This document shows, in pieces, positions 17,261 through 24,819 of a stretch of 64,000 bases of DNA (position 1 is its first letter; every line of letters starts with the position of its first letter). A program made the position numbers and the translations under genes. Source of the stretch: Parafrankia irregularis (lineage in GTDB: Bacteria > Actinomycetota > Actinomycetes > Frankiales > Frankiaceae); contig NZ_FAOZ01000010.1 in NCBI RefSeq assembly GCF_001536285.1, positions 124,001-188,000 on the forward strand, read 5' to 3'. The notes under the pieces were generated by a model, which did not search any database, had not been told where the DNA came from, and saw nothing but the letters and a program-made list of their open reading frames with translations.

Positions 17261-17301
17261 TGAGTGCGGCTGCGGCACCGCCGACCAGCAGGAGGACGTT
17301 C

Positions 17302-17952
17302 ATGGCGCCGGCACGGCGGAGCACCGTCGAGGACTCGATCACCCGCACGGCGCTTCTCGACGCCACCGAGAGCCTGATGCTGGAAGAGGGCTACGCCGCC
17401 GTCACCACCCGCCGGCTGGCCAGCAAGGCCGGTGTCAACAACGGGCTCGTCTACTACTACTTCGGGACGATGGACGGCCTGTACATCGAGCTGTTCCGGC
17501 GTGGCGCCGAGCGGAGCCTGGCGCGCCTGCGGCTCATCCTGCAGTCCCCGCAACCACTGTGGGCGCTCTGGGACCTGACCCACGACTTCTCCAGCAACGC
17601 GCTCACCATGGAGTTCACCGCGCTGGCCAATCACCGCAAGGCGATCCGGGCCGAGATAGCGGCCTACTCGCGTACCTTCCGCAAGCTGGAGCTCGACGCC
17701 CTCACCGAGGTGCTCAAGGACTACGGAGTGGACCGCGAGCGATGGCCGCCGGTGTCGCTGATCCTCGCCATGACCGCGATCTCCCGATTCCTGCAGATCG
17801 AGGAGGACTTCGACGTCACCGTCGGCCACGCCGAGATGGTCGCCGTGATCGAACGTGAGATCCGCGCCCTGGAGGGAGAGCGCCGTCAACGGATCGGCTC
17901 GTCACCGAAGACCGTCGTCCGCAGCATCTCCCGCGGCGAGCCCGGGTCGTAG
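17302..17952 (+). CDS. TetR-family regulator of the flanking Rieske operons
   Basis: 216 residues. TALLDATESLMLEEGYAAVT and RLASKAGVNNGLVYYYF form the DNA-binding domain; the all-helical remainder is the ligand domain. Resembles the TetR at 6583. Site AGGAGG precedes ATG 17302. Location between the two Rieske operons and the shared 23-bp motif at both operon fronts support it as their common repressor (inference). Its 3' end overlaps the convergent TauD-like gene by 67 bp, so readthrough from either gene would be antisense to the other. Confidence 0.9.
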   Translation: MAPARRSTVEDSITRTALLDATESLMLEEGYAAVTTRRLASKAGVNNGLVYYYFGTMDGLYIELFRRGAERSLARLRLILQSPQPLWALWDLTHDFSSNALTMEFTALANHRKAIRAEIAAYSRTFRKLELDALTEVLKDYGVDRERWPPVSLILAMTAISRFLQIEEDFDVTVGHAEMVAVIEREIRALEGERRQRIGSSPKTVVRSISRGEPGS

Positions 17953-18731
17953 GGCGCCGCCCGGTGCACCACCCCGGTGTTGTCCCAGATGACGGTGTCA
18001 CCGACGGACCACCGGTGGCGGTAGACCCGTTCGGGCGCCGTCGCCCGGTCGAGCAGGTCCTGCAGCAGCCGCCGGCCCTCGGCGAGATCCATGTCGACGA
18101 CGTGGCCGGCCTGGACGCCGATGACGAGCGACCGCCGGCCGGTGCGGCGCCGCCACACCAGCGGGTGGACGGACGTCGGGCGGGCCCGCCACCGCGCGAG
18201 CTGCTCAGGGGTCGGATCGGGGGTGACCCGGCGTTGGGAGGCCTCCATGGCGTGGACGACCCGCAGGGCGGCGAACGCCTCCTTCTCCTCGCCACCGAGC
18301 GCGTCGTGGGCGGCGTAGGTGCTGGCGAACTCGGTCTCCCCGCCGGTCGCCGCCACCGCCTTGGCGCTGAGCACCGTGGCCTTCTGCGGTGGCTCTCCGT
18401 GCAGCGGGGTGCAGCCGTCCATATGCCACTCGAACGTGGCTTTCAGGTAGTCCGCCGAGGAGTTCTTCGACGCGTCGAGGGTGACCCGGTAGATCCCGGG
18501 GACGGGGTGGTGCCCGGGCTCGTAGTCGATCTCGCCGAGGCGCCGGGAGAAGGCGACCTGGGATTCCGGGTCGAGGTCCAGACCGCGGAAGACGAGCACT
18601 CCGTACTGCTCGAGTGCCGCCAGGACGGCTCCGGCGACCTTGTCGTCCCGGCCGAGCTGTTCCGCGTCGACCCCGCTGACCTCGGCGCCGACCGTCGCGG
18701 CCAGCGGCTCACAGATGATGGTCGGCGTCAC
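17886..18731 (-). CDS. TauD/TfdA-family Fe(II)/2-oxoglutarate dioxygenase
   Basis: 281 residues. Double-stranded beta-helix fold with metal ligands His and Asp in EWHMDG and distal His in NTGVVHRAAPYD; LRTTVFGDEP carries a conserved Arg for 2-oxoglutarate. TauD relatives hydroxylate sulphonates, aryloxyalkanoates or other acids. Start GTG 18731 overlaps the stop of the 115-aa gene (GTGA). It is the last gene of the second Rieske operon, so it may oxidise or cleave the Rieske product; substrate not known. Confidence 0.9.
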   Translation of the reverse strand: MTPTIICEPLAATVGAEVSGVDAEQLGRDDKVAGAVLAALEQYGVLVFRGLDLDPESQVAFSRRLGEIDYEPGHHPVPGIYRVTLDASKNSSADYLKATFEWHMDGCTPLHGEPPQKATVLSAKAVAATGGETEFASTYAAHDALGGEEKEAFAALRVVHAMEASQRRVTPDPTPEQLARWRARPTSVHPLVWRRRTGRRSLVIGVQAGHVVDMDLAEGRRLLQDLLDRATAPERVYRHRWSVGDTVIWDNTGVVHRAAPYDPGSPREMLRTTVFGDEPIR

Positions 18732-19075
18732 GGTGCGGGCTCCAGGTAACGGTCGAAGTAGGCGGTCCCGGAATCGATGACCCGCGGCTGGTGCCAGACC
18801 TCGACGGGCAGCGACACCATGATGAGCGAATAGACCAGGTGGAGAAGATTCTCCTGCGTCGCGGAAAGCTCCTGCAGGGGGAACTTGTCGAGATAGGCCA
18901 TGGCGTCCCGTACCCGCCCGAACGCGGCGTCGTAGAAGGCCTCCATGTCGGCCATCGTGCTGTTGAGCCGCTCGGCGTATCGGGCCGGCTCGGTCGCGAG
19001 GCACCAGCGCCGCGCGAAGGGCTCGAGGTCGGAGAACTCCGCCGGGAGTAACGGCCCGGCCGACATGTCACTCAC
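18728..19075 (-). CDS. 115-aa Rieske-associated protein, copy 2
   Basis: 115 residues from GTG 19075, which overlaps the Rieske stop (GTGA); an internal ATG at 19066 is an alternative. Paralogue of the protein at 13852-14199: GPLLPAEFSDLEPFARRWCL, EAFYDAAFGRV, FPLQELSATQENLLHLVYSL and LPVEVWHQPRVIDSG can be aligned along the whole length. No known family, no signal or membrane segment. The conserved placement immediately after a Rieske alpha subunit in two different operons is the main functional clue. Confidence 0.88.
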   Translation of the reverse strand: MSDMSAGPLLPAEFSDLEPFARRWCLATEPARYAERLNSTMADMEAFYDAAFGRVRDAMAYLDKFPLQELSATQENLLHLVYSLIMVSLPVEVWHQPRVIDSGTAYFDRYLEPAP

Positions 19076-20361
19076 GCCCGGACCGCCTTTTCGTCACGAA
19101 GGTAGGACTGCACCCAGTTCTCGGCGACCTTGTGGAGATGACGAACAGTGATCTCCTGGTCGGAGAGCGGGTACCGGTCGATGACCCGGGATTCCAGGCC
19201 CATCTGGGTGCCGTCGAGGGTGCCGGCGTCCTGCAGACCGGCTTCCTTCGAGATGACGGCGGTGAGCTCGTGCCGGATCCGTTCGCTGGCGTTCCGCGAC
19301 TGCGGGAAGTAGTACGACATCTCCCATGAATGGGTGTTGTGGGAGGTCGGCCAGTACTGGTACGTGAGGTACCAGCCCCGCTCGTAGACCAGAATCACGA
19401 AGTTCGGGAAGATCTGGAAGTTCGAGATCGACCAGGGGTCGAGACCGCCCGGATTGAGACCCGCCGGCAGGTTCGCCGGGTCGAGCTCGGGAATGTCCGG
19501 GCGCTGCCAGGGCCCCATGAGCCCGGCCTCGATGTTGGGCTCGATCGGGTACATCTGGTCGCGCGGCAGCAGATGGCGTGGCACGCCCTTCCAGCCACCG
19601 GTGCTCACCAGCCGGTGCGGCCCGTCGGTCTGGTAGTACGGGGCCTTGAAACCGGACTCGAAGCTTCGCAGGCTCGGGACCTGCTGCTGCGAGTGCAGGA
19701 CGGAGGCGTGGTAGTACTCCTGGAACGCGTCCAGGTAGATCTTCCAGTTGCTGAGGAGATCGGCCTTGTACGCGTACCGCTCGGTGACGAGGTGGAACGG
19801 ATAGCCTTCGAGCCCGCGCACCATCGGCCCGAGAAACTCGGGCAGCGTCTGGCTGGGCTCGTCCGCCAGGTTGATGAAGATGAATCCTTCCCAGACCTCG
19901 CAGTGGACGGACACCAGCGGGAAGTCCGCCTTGTCGAAGTCGAAGAACTCCTCCTCCTGGAGAACGAACTTCAGCTGCCCGTCAAGCCCGTAACGCCAGC
20001 CGTGGTATCGGCACATGAACTGGCGACACACACCGCTCGTCTCGTGCTTCGGGGTGTTCTCCCACACCAGTTTGTTACCCCGGTGCCGGCAGACGTTGTG
20101 GAAGGCCCGAACCCGGCCGTCCAGGTCGCGCGCGATGATCACGGCCGTCTTCGCGACGTCCAGGTTCTTGGTGAAGAAGCTTCCTTTGCGGGGCAGCTGC
20201 TCGACTCGGCCGACGTTCAGCCAGGCTCGCTTGAAGATCGCCTCGCGTTCGAGCTCGTAGAACTCCGGGGAGATCGAGTCCTCGTACGACACGAGCCCGG
20301 TGCCCAGGTCCGGGTAGCGCCCGGTCCAGCTGGCCTCCGCCGGCTTGCCGGCATGCGCCAT
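19072..20361 (-). CDS. Rieske non-haem iron oxygenase, alpha subunit 2
   Basis: 429 residues. Cluster ligands in CRHRGN and CRYHGW; catalytic iron His residues in FQEYYHASVLH. It follows the same plan as the enzyme at 14196 (WT-YP-LGT-VSYEDS near the N-terminus and INL/VNFA strands), so both belong to one subfamily. Start ATG 20361 with GGAGGG site. First gene of a three-gene operon with the 115-aa protein and TauD-like dioxygenase. Electron donor probably the ferredoxin at 16866. Substrate unknown. Confidence 0.93.
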   Translation of the reverse strand: MAHAGKPAEASWTGRYPDLGTGLVSYEDSISPEFYELEREAIFKRAWLNVGRVEQLPRKGSFFTKNLDVAKTAVIIARDLDGRVRAFHNVCRHRGNKLVWENTPKHETSGVCRQFMCRYHGWRYGLDGQLKFVLQEEEFFDFDKADFPLVSVHCEVWEGFIFINLADEPSQTLPEFLGPMVRGLEGYPFHLVTERYAYKADLLSNWKIYLDAFQEYYHASVLHSQQQVPSLRSFESGFKAPYYQTDGPHRLVSTGGWKGVPRHLLPRDQMYPIEPNIEAGLMGPWQRPDIPELDPANLPAGLNPGGLDPWSISNFQIFPNFVILVYERGWYLTYQYWPTSHNTHSWEMSYYFPQSRNASERIRHELTAVISKEAGLQDAGTLDGTQMGLESRVIDRYPLSDQEITVRHLHKVAENWVQSYLRDEKAVRA

Positions 20362-20427
20362 GGCTAGCCCTCCGTTCGCATCCGTGGAGATCACCAGATC
20401 GGCATGTTCAACACTCGACTAACTTTC

Positions 20428-20450
20428 TGTTCTACAAGTGACTAACATGA
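20428..20450. promoter_or_regulatory. Shared operator-like motif, copy 2
   Basis: TGTTCT, ACAAG and TGACTAACATGA align with copy 1 at 17149. An additional GACTAAC half-site is at 20417-20423. The motif is about 65 bp upstream of the second Rieske operon and 150 bp before the divergent aldehyde dehydrogenase, so it may control both. Confidence 0.65.
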
Positions 20451-20486
20451 GGACCCGCCGGGCCGCAAGGTCCCGGCTCGGCTCGC

Positions 20487-20582
20487 GGCCGGCATCGGCG
20501 GAGGCCGTGGCAGGTCCCGGTGGCGCCTCCGGTCGGCATCGGCGGAGCCCGCGGTAGGCATCGGCGCAGCCCGCGGTTGGCA
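20487..20582. repeat. GGCATCGGCGGAGCC-type tandem repeats
   Basis: Several imperfect units of about 20 bp (GGCATCGGCGGAG, GGCATCGGCGGAGCCCGCGG and similar) fill the space upstream of the aldehyde dehydrogenase. Confidence 0.65.
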
Positions 20583-20599
20583 TGGACGAGGGAGCAGGC

Positions 20600-22048
20600 A
20601 TGTGGGATCGGCAGCACCTGTTCATCGGGGGCGCCTGGGTCGCGCCGAGCACCGACCGGCAGATCGAGATGATCTCTCCGCACTCCGAGGAACCGATCGG
20701 CCAGGTGGCGGCGGCGAGCGTCGCCGACGTCGACCGCGCCGTCGCCGCGGCCCGGCAGGCCTTCGACGAGGGGCCCTGGCCGCGCACGGATCCGGCCGAG
20801 CGGGTCGAGGCGATCCGCCGGCTGGCCGCGCGCTACGGAAAGCGCGGTGACGAACTGGCCGCGCTCATCTGCGCCGAGCTGGGCGCACCGATCTCGTTTG
20901 CCAGGCGGGCGCAGGTCGCCCTGCCGGGCATGATGATGACCGCGTTCGCCGACATCGCGGCCGGCTACCCGTGGCAGGAGAAACGACCGGGCGTGTACGG
21001 CCAGGACGTCATCCTGCGCCGGGAGCCGGTCGGTGTCGTGGCCGCGGTGGTCCCCTGGAACATGCCCCAGTTCCTGACCGTGACAAAGGTGATCCCGGCG
21101 CTGCTCGCGGGCTGCGCGGTCATTCTGAAGCCAGCCCCCGAATCATCCCTGGACGCGCTTTTCTTCGCCGATCTCGTCGAGGAGATCGGCCTGCCCGCGG
21201 GCGTCCTGAACGTCGTTCCCGCGGACCGCGACGTGAGCGCCTACCTGGTCGGCCATCCCGGTATCGACAAGGTCTCGTTCACCGGCTCCTCGGGCGCCGG
21301 CCGGCAGGTGGCCGCGGCGTGCGCCGCCCAGCTCACCAAGGTCAGCCTGGAGCTCGGCGGCAAGTCGGCGGCCATCGCGCTGGCGGACGCCGACCCGGCC
21401 GCCGTGGCGCTGGCAGTCCGACTCTCGGGCATGGGCATGGCCGGGCAGATCTGCAACTCCCTCACCCGGGTGGTGGTGCCCGCGAGCCGCATCGACGACC
21501 ACGCCGACGCGCTCGCGGCGACCCTGTCCGCAATCAGGGTCGGCGACCCGGCCGATCCCGCGACCCAGATGGGCCCGCTGGTCGCCAGGCGCCAGCAGGA
21601 GCGGGTGCGCGGGTACATCGACACCGGCATTCGGGAAGGCGCCCGGCTCGTCACCGGTGGCACCGCGCTGCCCGACGGTGTCGACCGCGGGTGGTACGTA
21701 CGCCCGACCGTCTTCAGCGATGTCGACAACGCGATGACGATCGCCCAGGAGGAGATCTTCGGCCCGGTCGTGGTCGTCATTCCCTACCACGACGAGAACG
21801 AGGCCGTCCGAATCGCCAACGACTCCGAGTACGGGCTGGCCGGATCGGTCTTCACCGCCGATGTCGAGCGGGGGCTCGCGGTGGCGGCCCAGGTCAGAAC
21901 CGGCACCTTCGGCGTGAACCAGGGTTATGCGATGGACCCCGCGGCCCCGTTCGGGGGCGTGAAGGCCAGCGGCTACGGCCGCGAGCTCGGCCGGGAGGGC
22001 ATCGAGAGCTACCTCGACGTCAAATCCATCTCCGTCGCGGCCCCGTGA
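20600..22048 (+). CDS. Aldehyde dehydrogenase
   Basis: 482 residues, NAD(P)-dependent. VVPWNMPQ cofactor strand, LELGGKS with the general-base Glu, and GMAGQICNS with catalytic Cys. FTGSSGAGR contains the coenzyme-binding loop. C-terminal PFGGVKASGYGRELGREG is typical. Oxidises an aldehyde to a carboxylate, plausibly following the dehydrogenases of this island. ATG 20600 is preferred to 20582 because GAGGGAG sits close upstream of the former. Divergent from Rieske operon 2 and convergent with the SDR at 22125. Confidence 0.93.
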   Translation: MWDRQHLFIGGAWVAPSTDRQIEMISPHSEEPIGQVAAASVADVDRAVAAARQAFDEGPWPRTDPAERVEAIRRLAARYGKRGDELAALICAELGAPISFARRAQVALPGMMMTAFADIAAGYPWQEKRPGVYGQDVILRREPVGVVAAVVPWNMPQFLTVTKVIPALLAGCAVILKPAPESSLDALFFADLVEEIGLPAGVLNVVPADRDVSAYLVGHPGIDKVSFTGSSGAGRQVAAACAAQLTKVSLELGGKSAAIALADADPAAVALAVRLSGMGMAGQICNSLTRVVVPASRIDDHADALAATLSAIRVGDPADPATQMGPLVARRQQERVRGYIDTGIREGARLVTGGTALPDGVDRGWYVRPTVFSDVDNAMTIAQEEIFGPVVVVIPYHDENEAVRIANDSEYGLAGSVFTADVERGLAVAAQVRTGTFGVNQGYAMDPAAPFGGVKASGYGRELGREGIESYLDVKSISVAAP

Positions 22049-22052
22049 CGCC

Positions 22053-22088
22053 GGTGCCGCCGCGGTTCCGCGGAACCGCGGCGGCACC
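22053..22088. terminator. Perfect 36-bp palindrome, likely bidirectional terminator
   Basis: Each arm is GGTGCCGCCGCGGTTCCG with no loop, five bases after the aldehyde dehydrogenase stop and before the convergent SDR stop. The GCGGTTCCGCGG core also occurs in the tandem repeats near 2.15 kb, so it may be a repeat-family member as well. Confidence 0.7.
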
Positions 22089-22124
22089 AAACCGCGGAAC
22101 CAGCACCGGCACCGTTCACTCCCG

Positions 22125-22985
22125 TCACTCTGACGGATCGGTTCCCGGTGCGGCAGCCGCGTCGGCCGCGTGGCTGGTGGCGGGGGCGTGGCTGGTGGCG
22201 GGGGCGCTGGCTCGGCTCATCGCGAGCACCGCGTCCCGGCGGGGCATCGCGCCGAACGGCGAACCGCCGGTCGGGTCCGCGCTCCCGAAGATCCAGGTCG
22301 GTCCGTCGGCGAGGTGGTCGAGCGCCTCCCGGGCGACGTCGGAAGGGTCGGCGGCGTCCCCGTACGGCTCGCCCTTGGCGTCGAACACCCGGCGCATCGA
22401 CGGTGTGTCGGTCTTGCCGAGCACCAGGCCCAGCACGGCGACCCCACTGGAACGCCATTCGGCCCACAGCGCCTCCGCCAGGACGAGGTCGAACGCCTTG
22501 GTGGCACCGTAGGCGGCGAGCGTGGCGCCACCCACCCAGGCCGCTCCCGACGTCACGAGAACCACGCCGCCCCGCCCGCGCGCCACCATCGGCCCGCCGA
22601 AGCGGTAGGCCGCCTCGAGCACGCTGTCGCAGTTTCGGTGGATCAGCTGCAGGTGGGTGTCGAGATCCTTGTCGAGGAACGGGGTGCTGAAGTCGTCGCC
22701 GCCGGCGTTGTACACGAAGAGCCCGACCTCGAGTTCGGCGGTCGCGCTCGCGAGCTCCGCCAGCGCGCCCGGGGCACTGAGATCAAGCGCGACCGCGCGG
22801 ACCTCGACGCCGTGCTTCGCCCGGATCTCCTCGGCGAACGCCTCCAGCACGGGAACCCGCCGCGCCACCAGCACGACGTTCAGGCCCCTGGCGGCCATCT
22901 CGTGAGCGAACGCCGCCCCGACTCCGTCAGATCCGCCGGCCACGATCCCCCACGGCCCGTACTCATTCGTCATCGCGGTATCCAT
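22125..22985 (-). CDS. SDR-family NAD(P)-dependent oxidoreductase
   Basis: 286 residues. IVAGGSDGVGAAFAHEMA binding loop, VYNAGG, LVTSGAA (Ser) and YGATKAFD (Tyr/Lys). Resembles 17-beta-hydroxysteroid/ketoacyl reductases of the DltE-like group. The C-terminus has an 18-bp DNA repeat giving SHAPATSHAPATSHA, a probable flexible tail. ATG 22985 with GGGAGA site. Possible role is reduction or oxidation of a hydroxyacyl intermediate. Preceded upstream by repeat element copy 2. Confidence 0.88.
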   Translation of the reverse strand: MDTAMTNEYGPWGIVAGGSDGVGAAFAHEMAARGLNVVLVARRVPVLEAFAEEIRAKHGVEVRAVALDLSAPGALAELASATAELEVGLFVYNAGGDDFSTPFLDKDLDTHLQLIHRNCDSVLEAAYRFGGPMVARGRGGVVLVTSGAAWVGGATLAAYGATKAFDLVLAEALWAEWRSSGVAVLGLVLGKTDTPSMRRVFDAKGEPYGDAADPSDVAREALDHLADGPTWIFGSADPTGGSPFGAMPRRDAVLAMSRASAPATSHAPATSHAADAAAAPGTDPSE

Positions 22986-23026
22986 GCTCGTCTCCCGGGG
23001 TATTCGAGTCGTCCAGTGCCAGCGAT

Positions 23027-23047
23027 CAGTGATCAGTGATCAGTGAG
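23027..23047. repeat. Three 7-bp repeats of ATCAGTG
   Basis: GATCAGTGATCAGTGATCAG at the left boundary of intergenic element copy 2, upstream of the SDR gene. Function not evident. Confidence 0.7.
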
Positions 23048-23049
23048 CC

Positions 23050-23203
23050 CGTCGCGGAATCCCGGGCTTCGGGCTTCGACTGCTGCCGAGCAAGAATTGA
23101 GGATTTCGGTCGTTCCGACAGCCGAAATCCTCAACTCTTGCGGATTAGCAAGCGACTCTACGCCGCATTTGTACTATTAGCGGAAATTGCCGATGCTGCG
23201 CGG
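23050..23203 (+). repeat. Conserved intergenic palindromic element, copy 2
   Basis: Central hairpin at 23090-23141: arms GCAAGAATTGAGGATTTC and GAAATCCTCAACTCTTGC with one mismatch, extended by two GC pairs at the loop end, and a 12-base loop. Flanks match copy 3: left CGTCGCGGAATCCCGGGC and right ATTGCCGATGCTGCG. The element is intergenic, upstream of a minus-strand SDR gene. Confidence 0.85.
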
Positions 23204-23291
23204 CGACGCGGGATCCCCGGTGGGCCGCCGCGCGGCGGGTGGGAACGCGGACCGGCGGGTCCCAGTCCCAGACGGTTCTCAGGGTCTGCTG

Positions 23292-24143
23292 TCAGGCCCC
23301 GGCCTCAGGTCCGCTCCCCCGCCCGAGCACCTTCTCCGCGACCACCTCCGACGCGAGGACCGTGCCGATGATCCCGAGCTCCGCGCCCGCGTTGCGGGCG
23401 ACCTCGCGCACCACCGTGACGTCCTTGAGCATGAGGTCGCCGATGCGGCCCGCGACGGCGTCGACCGAGCCGCCACCGGCGACGACGCCAAGGCCACGGC
23501 TGGCACCACTGCCGTGTTGGAGGGCAGCCAGAATCGCCGACTCCTCGATCCCGAGGGAACCCGCGAGACGCACCGCGTCGATCGCGAGCCCCACCTGCGC
23601 CACGAACAGCGCGTTGTTCACCAGCTTCACCCGCTGGCCGTTACCGACCGGCCCGACGGACATGACCGGTGACGCGTACGTGCCGAGCACCGGACGCATC
23701 CGGTCCAGCAGGGCCTCGTCGCCACCCACCCACAGCGTCAGCCGGCCCGCGGCGATGTCGTGCGGGCCGCCCGAGAGCGCGGCGTCGAGTACCCCGATCC
23801 CCCGGCCTGATCCCGCCGCGCCCGCCGCGGCGAGCAGGTGTGCGGTCCGCGGATCGGACGTCGTGTGCTGGACGAGCGTCGCGCCCGGCCTCATGGCCGC
23901 GATGGCGCCGTCCGGGCCGAGGCACGCCGAGCGGACCTGATCGTCGGTCAGGACGACGACGAACACCGCGTCGGCGTCGCGGACCGTGGCCGACACCGTG
24001 TCGGCAACGGTCAGCCCGTCGGCCTGCGCCGCCGCCCGGGCCTGCGGGCTGCGCACCAGGACGGTCACCTCGTGGCCCGCGGCCATCAGCCGGTCGACCA
24101 TCGGCCGGCCCATGCGACCCGCGCCGATGAACCCGATCTTCAT
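23292..24143 (-). CDS. Beta-hydroxyacid dehydrogenase (3-hydroxyisobutyrate dehydrogenase-like)
   Basis: 283 residues. N-terminal Rossmann motif KIGFIGAGRMGRPMVDRL, substrate-binding DAALSGGPHDIAAGRL, and catalytic Lys in QRVKLVNNALF. These enzymes oxidise 3-hydroxyacids or reduce small aldehydes with NAD(P). ATG 24143. Downstream of the NTF2-like gene on the same strand, 46 bp gap. A poly-Gly-containing loop (VVAGGGSVDAV) is not unusual in the family. Confidence 0.9.
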   Translation of the reverse strand: MKIGFIGAGRMGRPMVDRLMAAGHEVTVLVRSPQARAAAQADGLTVADTVSATVRDADAVFVVVLTDDQVRSACLGPDGAIAAMRPGATLVQHTTSDPRTAHLLAAAGAAGSGRGIGVLDAALSGGPHDIAAGRLTLWVGGDEALLDRMRPVLGTYASPVMSVGPVGNGQRVKLVNNALFVAQVGLAIDAVRLAGSLGIEESAILAALQHGSGASRGLGVVAGGGSVDAVAGRIGDLMLKDVTVVREVARNAGAELGIIGTVLASEVVAEKVLGRGSGPEAGA

Positions 24144-24189
24144 TGATCCTCGATCCTTGGAGTGTGCTGGTCACCGTGCCGACGCGCGG

Positions 24190-24732
24190 TCAGGTCGACC
24201 CGCGGTCGCCGGCAGGAACGGACGACTGTGCCGGCGGGGGCTGCCGCGGCGGTGCCAGCATCTCGCGGTGTTCGGCCGTGCCGTCGAGGTTGGCGTTGAT
24301 CCGCTCGGTGATGCGCCAGCCCTGCGCGGTGCGCGCCCAGCGCCAGGTGTTCGCGGAGACCCGGGCCACCCAGAACCGGTCTGCGCCGGCATCCCAGCGG
24401 ATGTTGAGCGCGTAGCTGCGGCCGGTCGCCTCATCGCCGTCGACCACGATGTGCGGCACCGTCAGGACGTGGCCGCAGCCGTTGCGGATCAGGCTCTGGT
24501 GGCCGCCGTTGACCATGTCGACGATGTCACTCCGCCCCCGCATCCGCAGGTGGGGAACGGCGTCGAAGGCGCCGTCCTCGGTCCACAGCGCCGCGGCGGC
24601 CTCGGCCGAGCCGCTGTCGACGGCGGGCCCGTACTGGGCGACGAGCTGCATGATCTCGACCTGGTCCTCCAGGGCGTGGACCCGGGCCGCCAGCTTCTCG
24701 ACCACGGCACGAAGATCGTCGATCTCGCTCAT
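24190..24732 (-). CDS. NTF2/SnoaL-like protein with N-terminal coiled coil
   Basis: 180 residues. After a helix (LRAVVEKLAARVHALEDQV), the NTF2/SnoaL_4-like fold shows IMQLVAQYGPAVDSGSAEAA, AALWTEDGAFD and WRWARTAQGWRITE. In this fold a conserved His/Asp pair can act in isomerase, dehydratase or hydrolase chemistry, but a catalytic role is not certain. Pro/Gly-rich tail of about 20 residues. Same strand as the zinc dehydrogenase and beta-hydroxyacid dehydrogenase, probably one operon. A similar fold is encoded at 26651. Confidence 0.82.
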   Translation of the reverse strand: MSEIDDLRAVVEKLAARVHALEDQVEIMQLVAQYGPAVDSGSAEAAAALWTEDGAFDAVPHLRMRGRSDIVDMVNGGHQSLIRNGCGHVLTVPHIVVDGDEATGRSYALNIRWDAGADRFWVARVSANTWRWARTAQGWRITERINANLDGTAEHREMLAPPRQPPPAQSSVPAGDRGST

Positions 24733-24819
24733 ACGCGACAGCCTTTCCGGGACGACGACGCGGTGCAGGGACTGGCACGCGGCTCGGGGACTGCGCGCGG
24801 CTCAGGGAGTGGATGCGGC

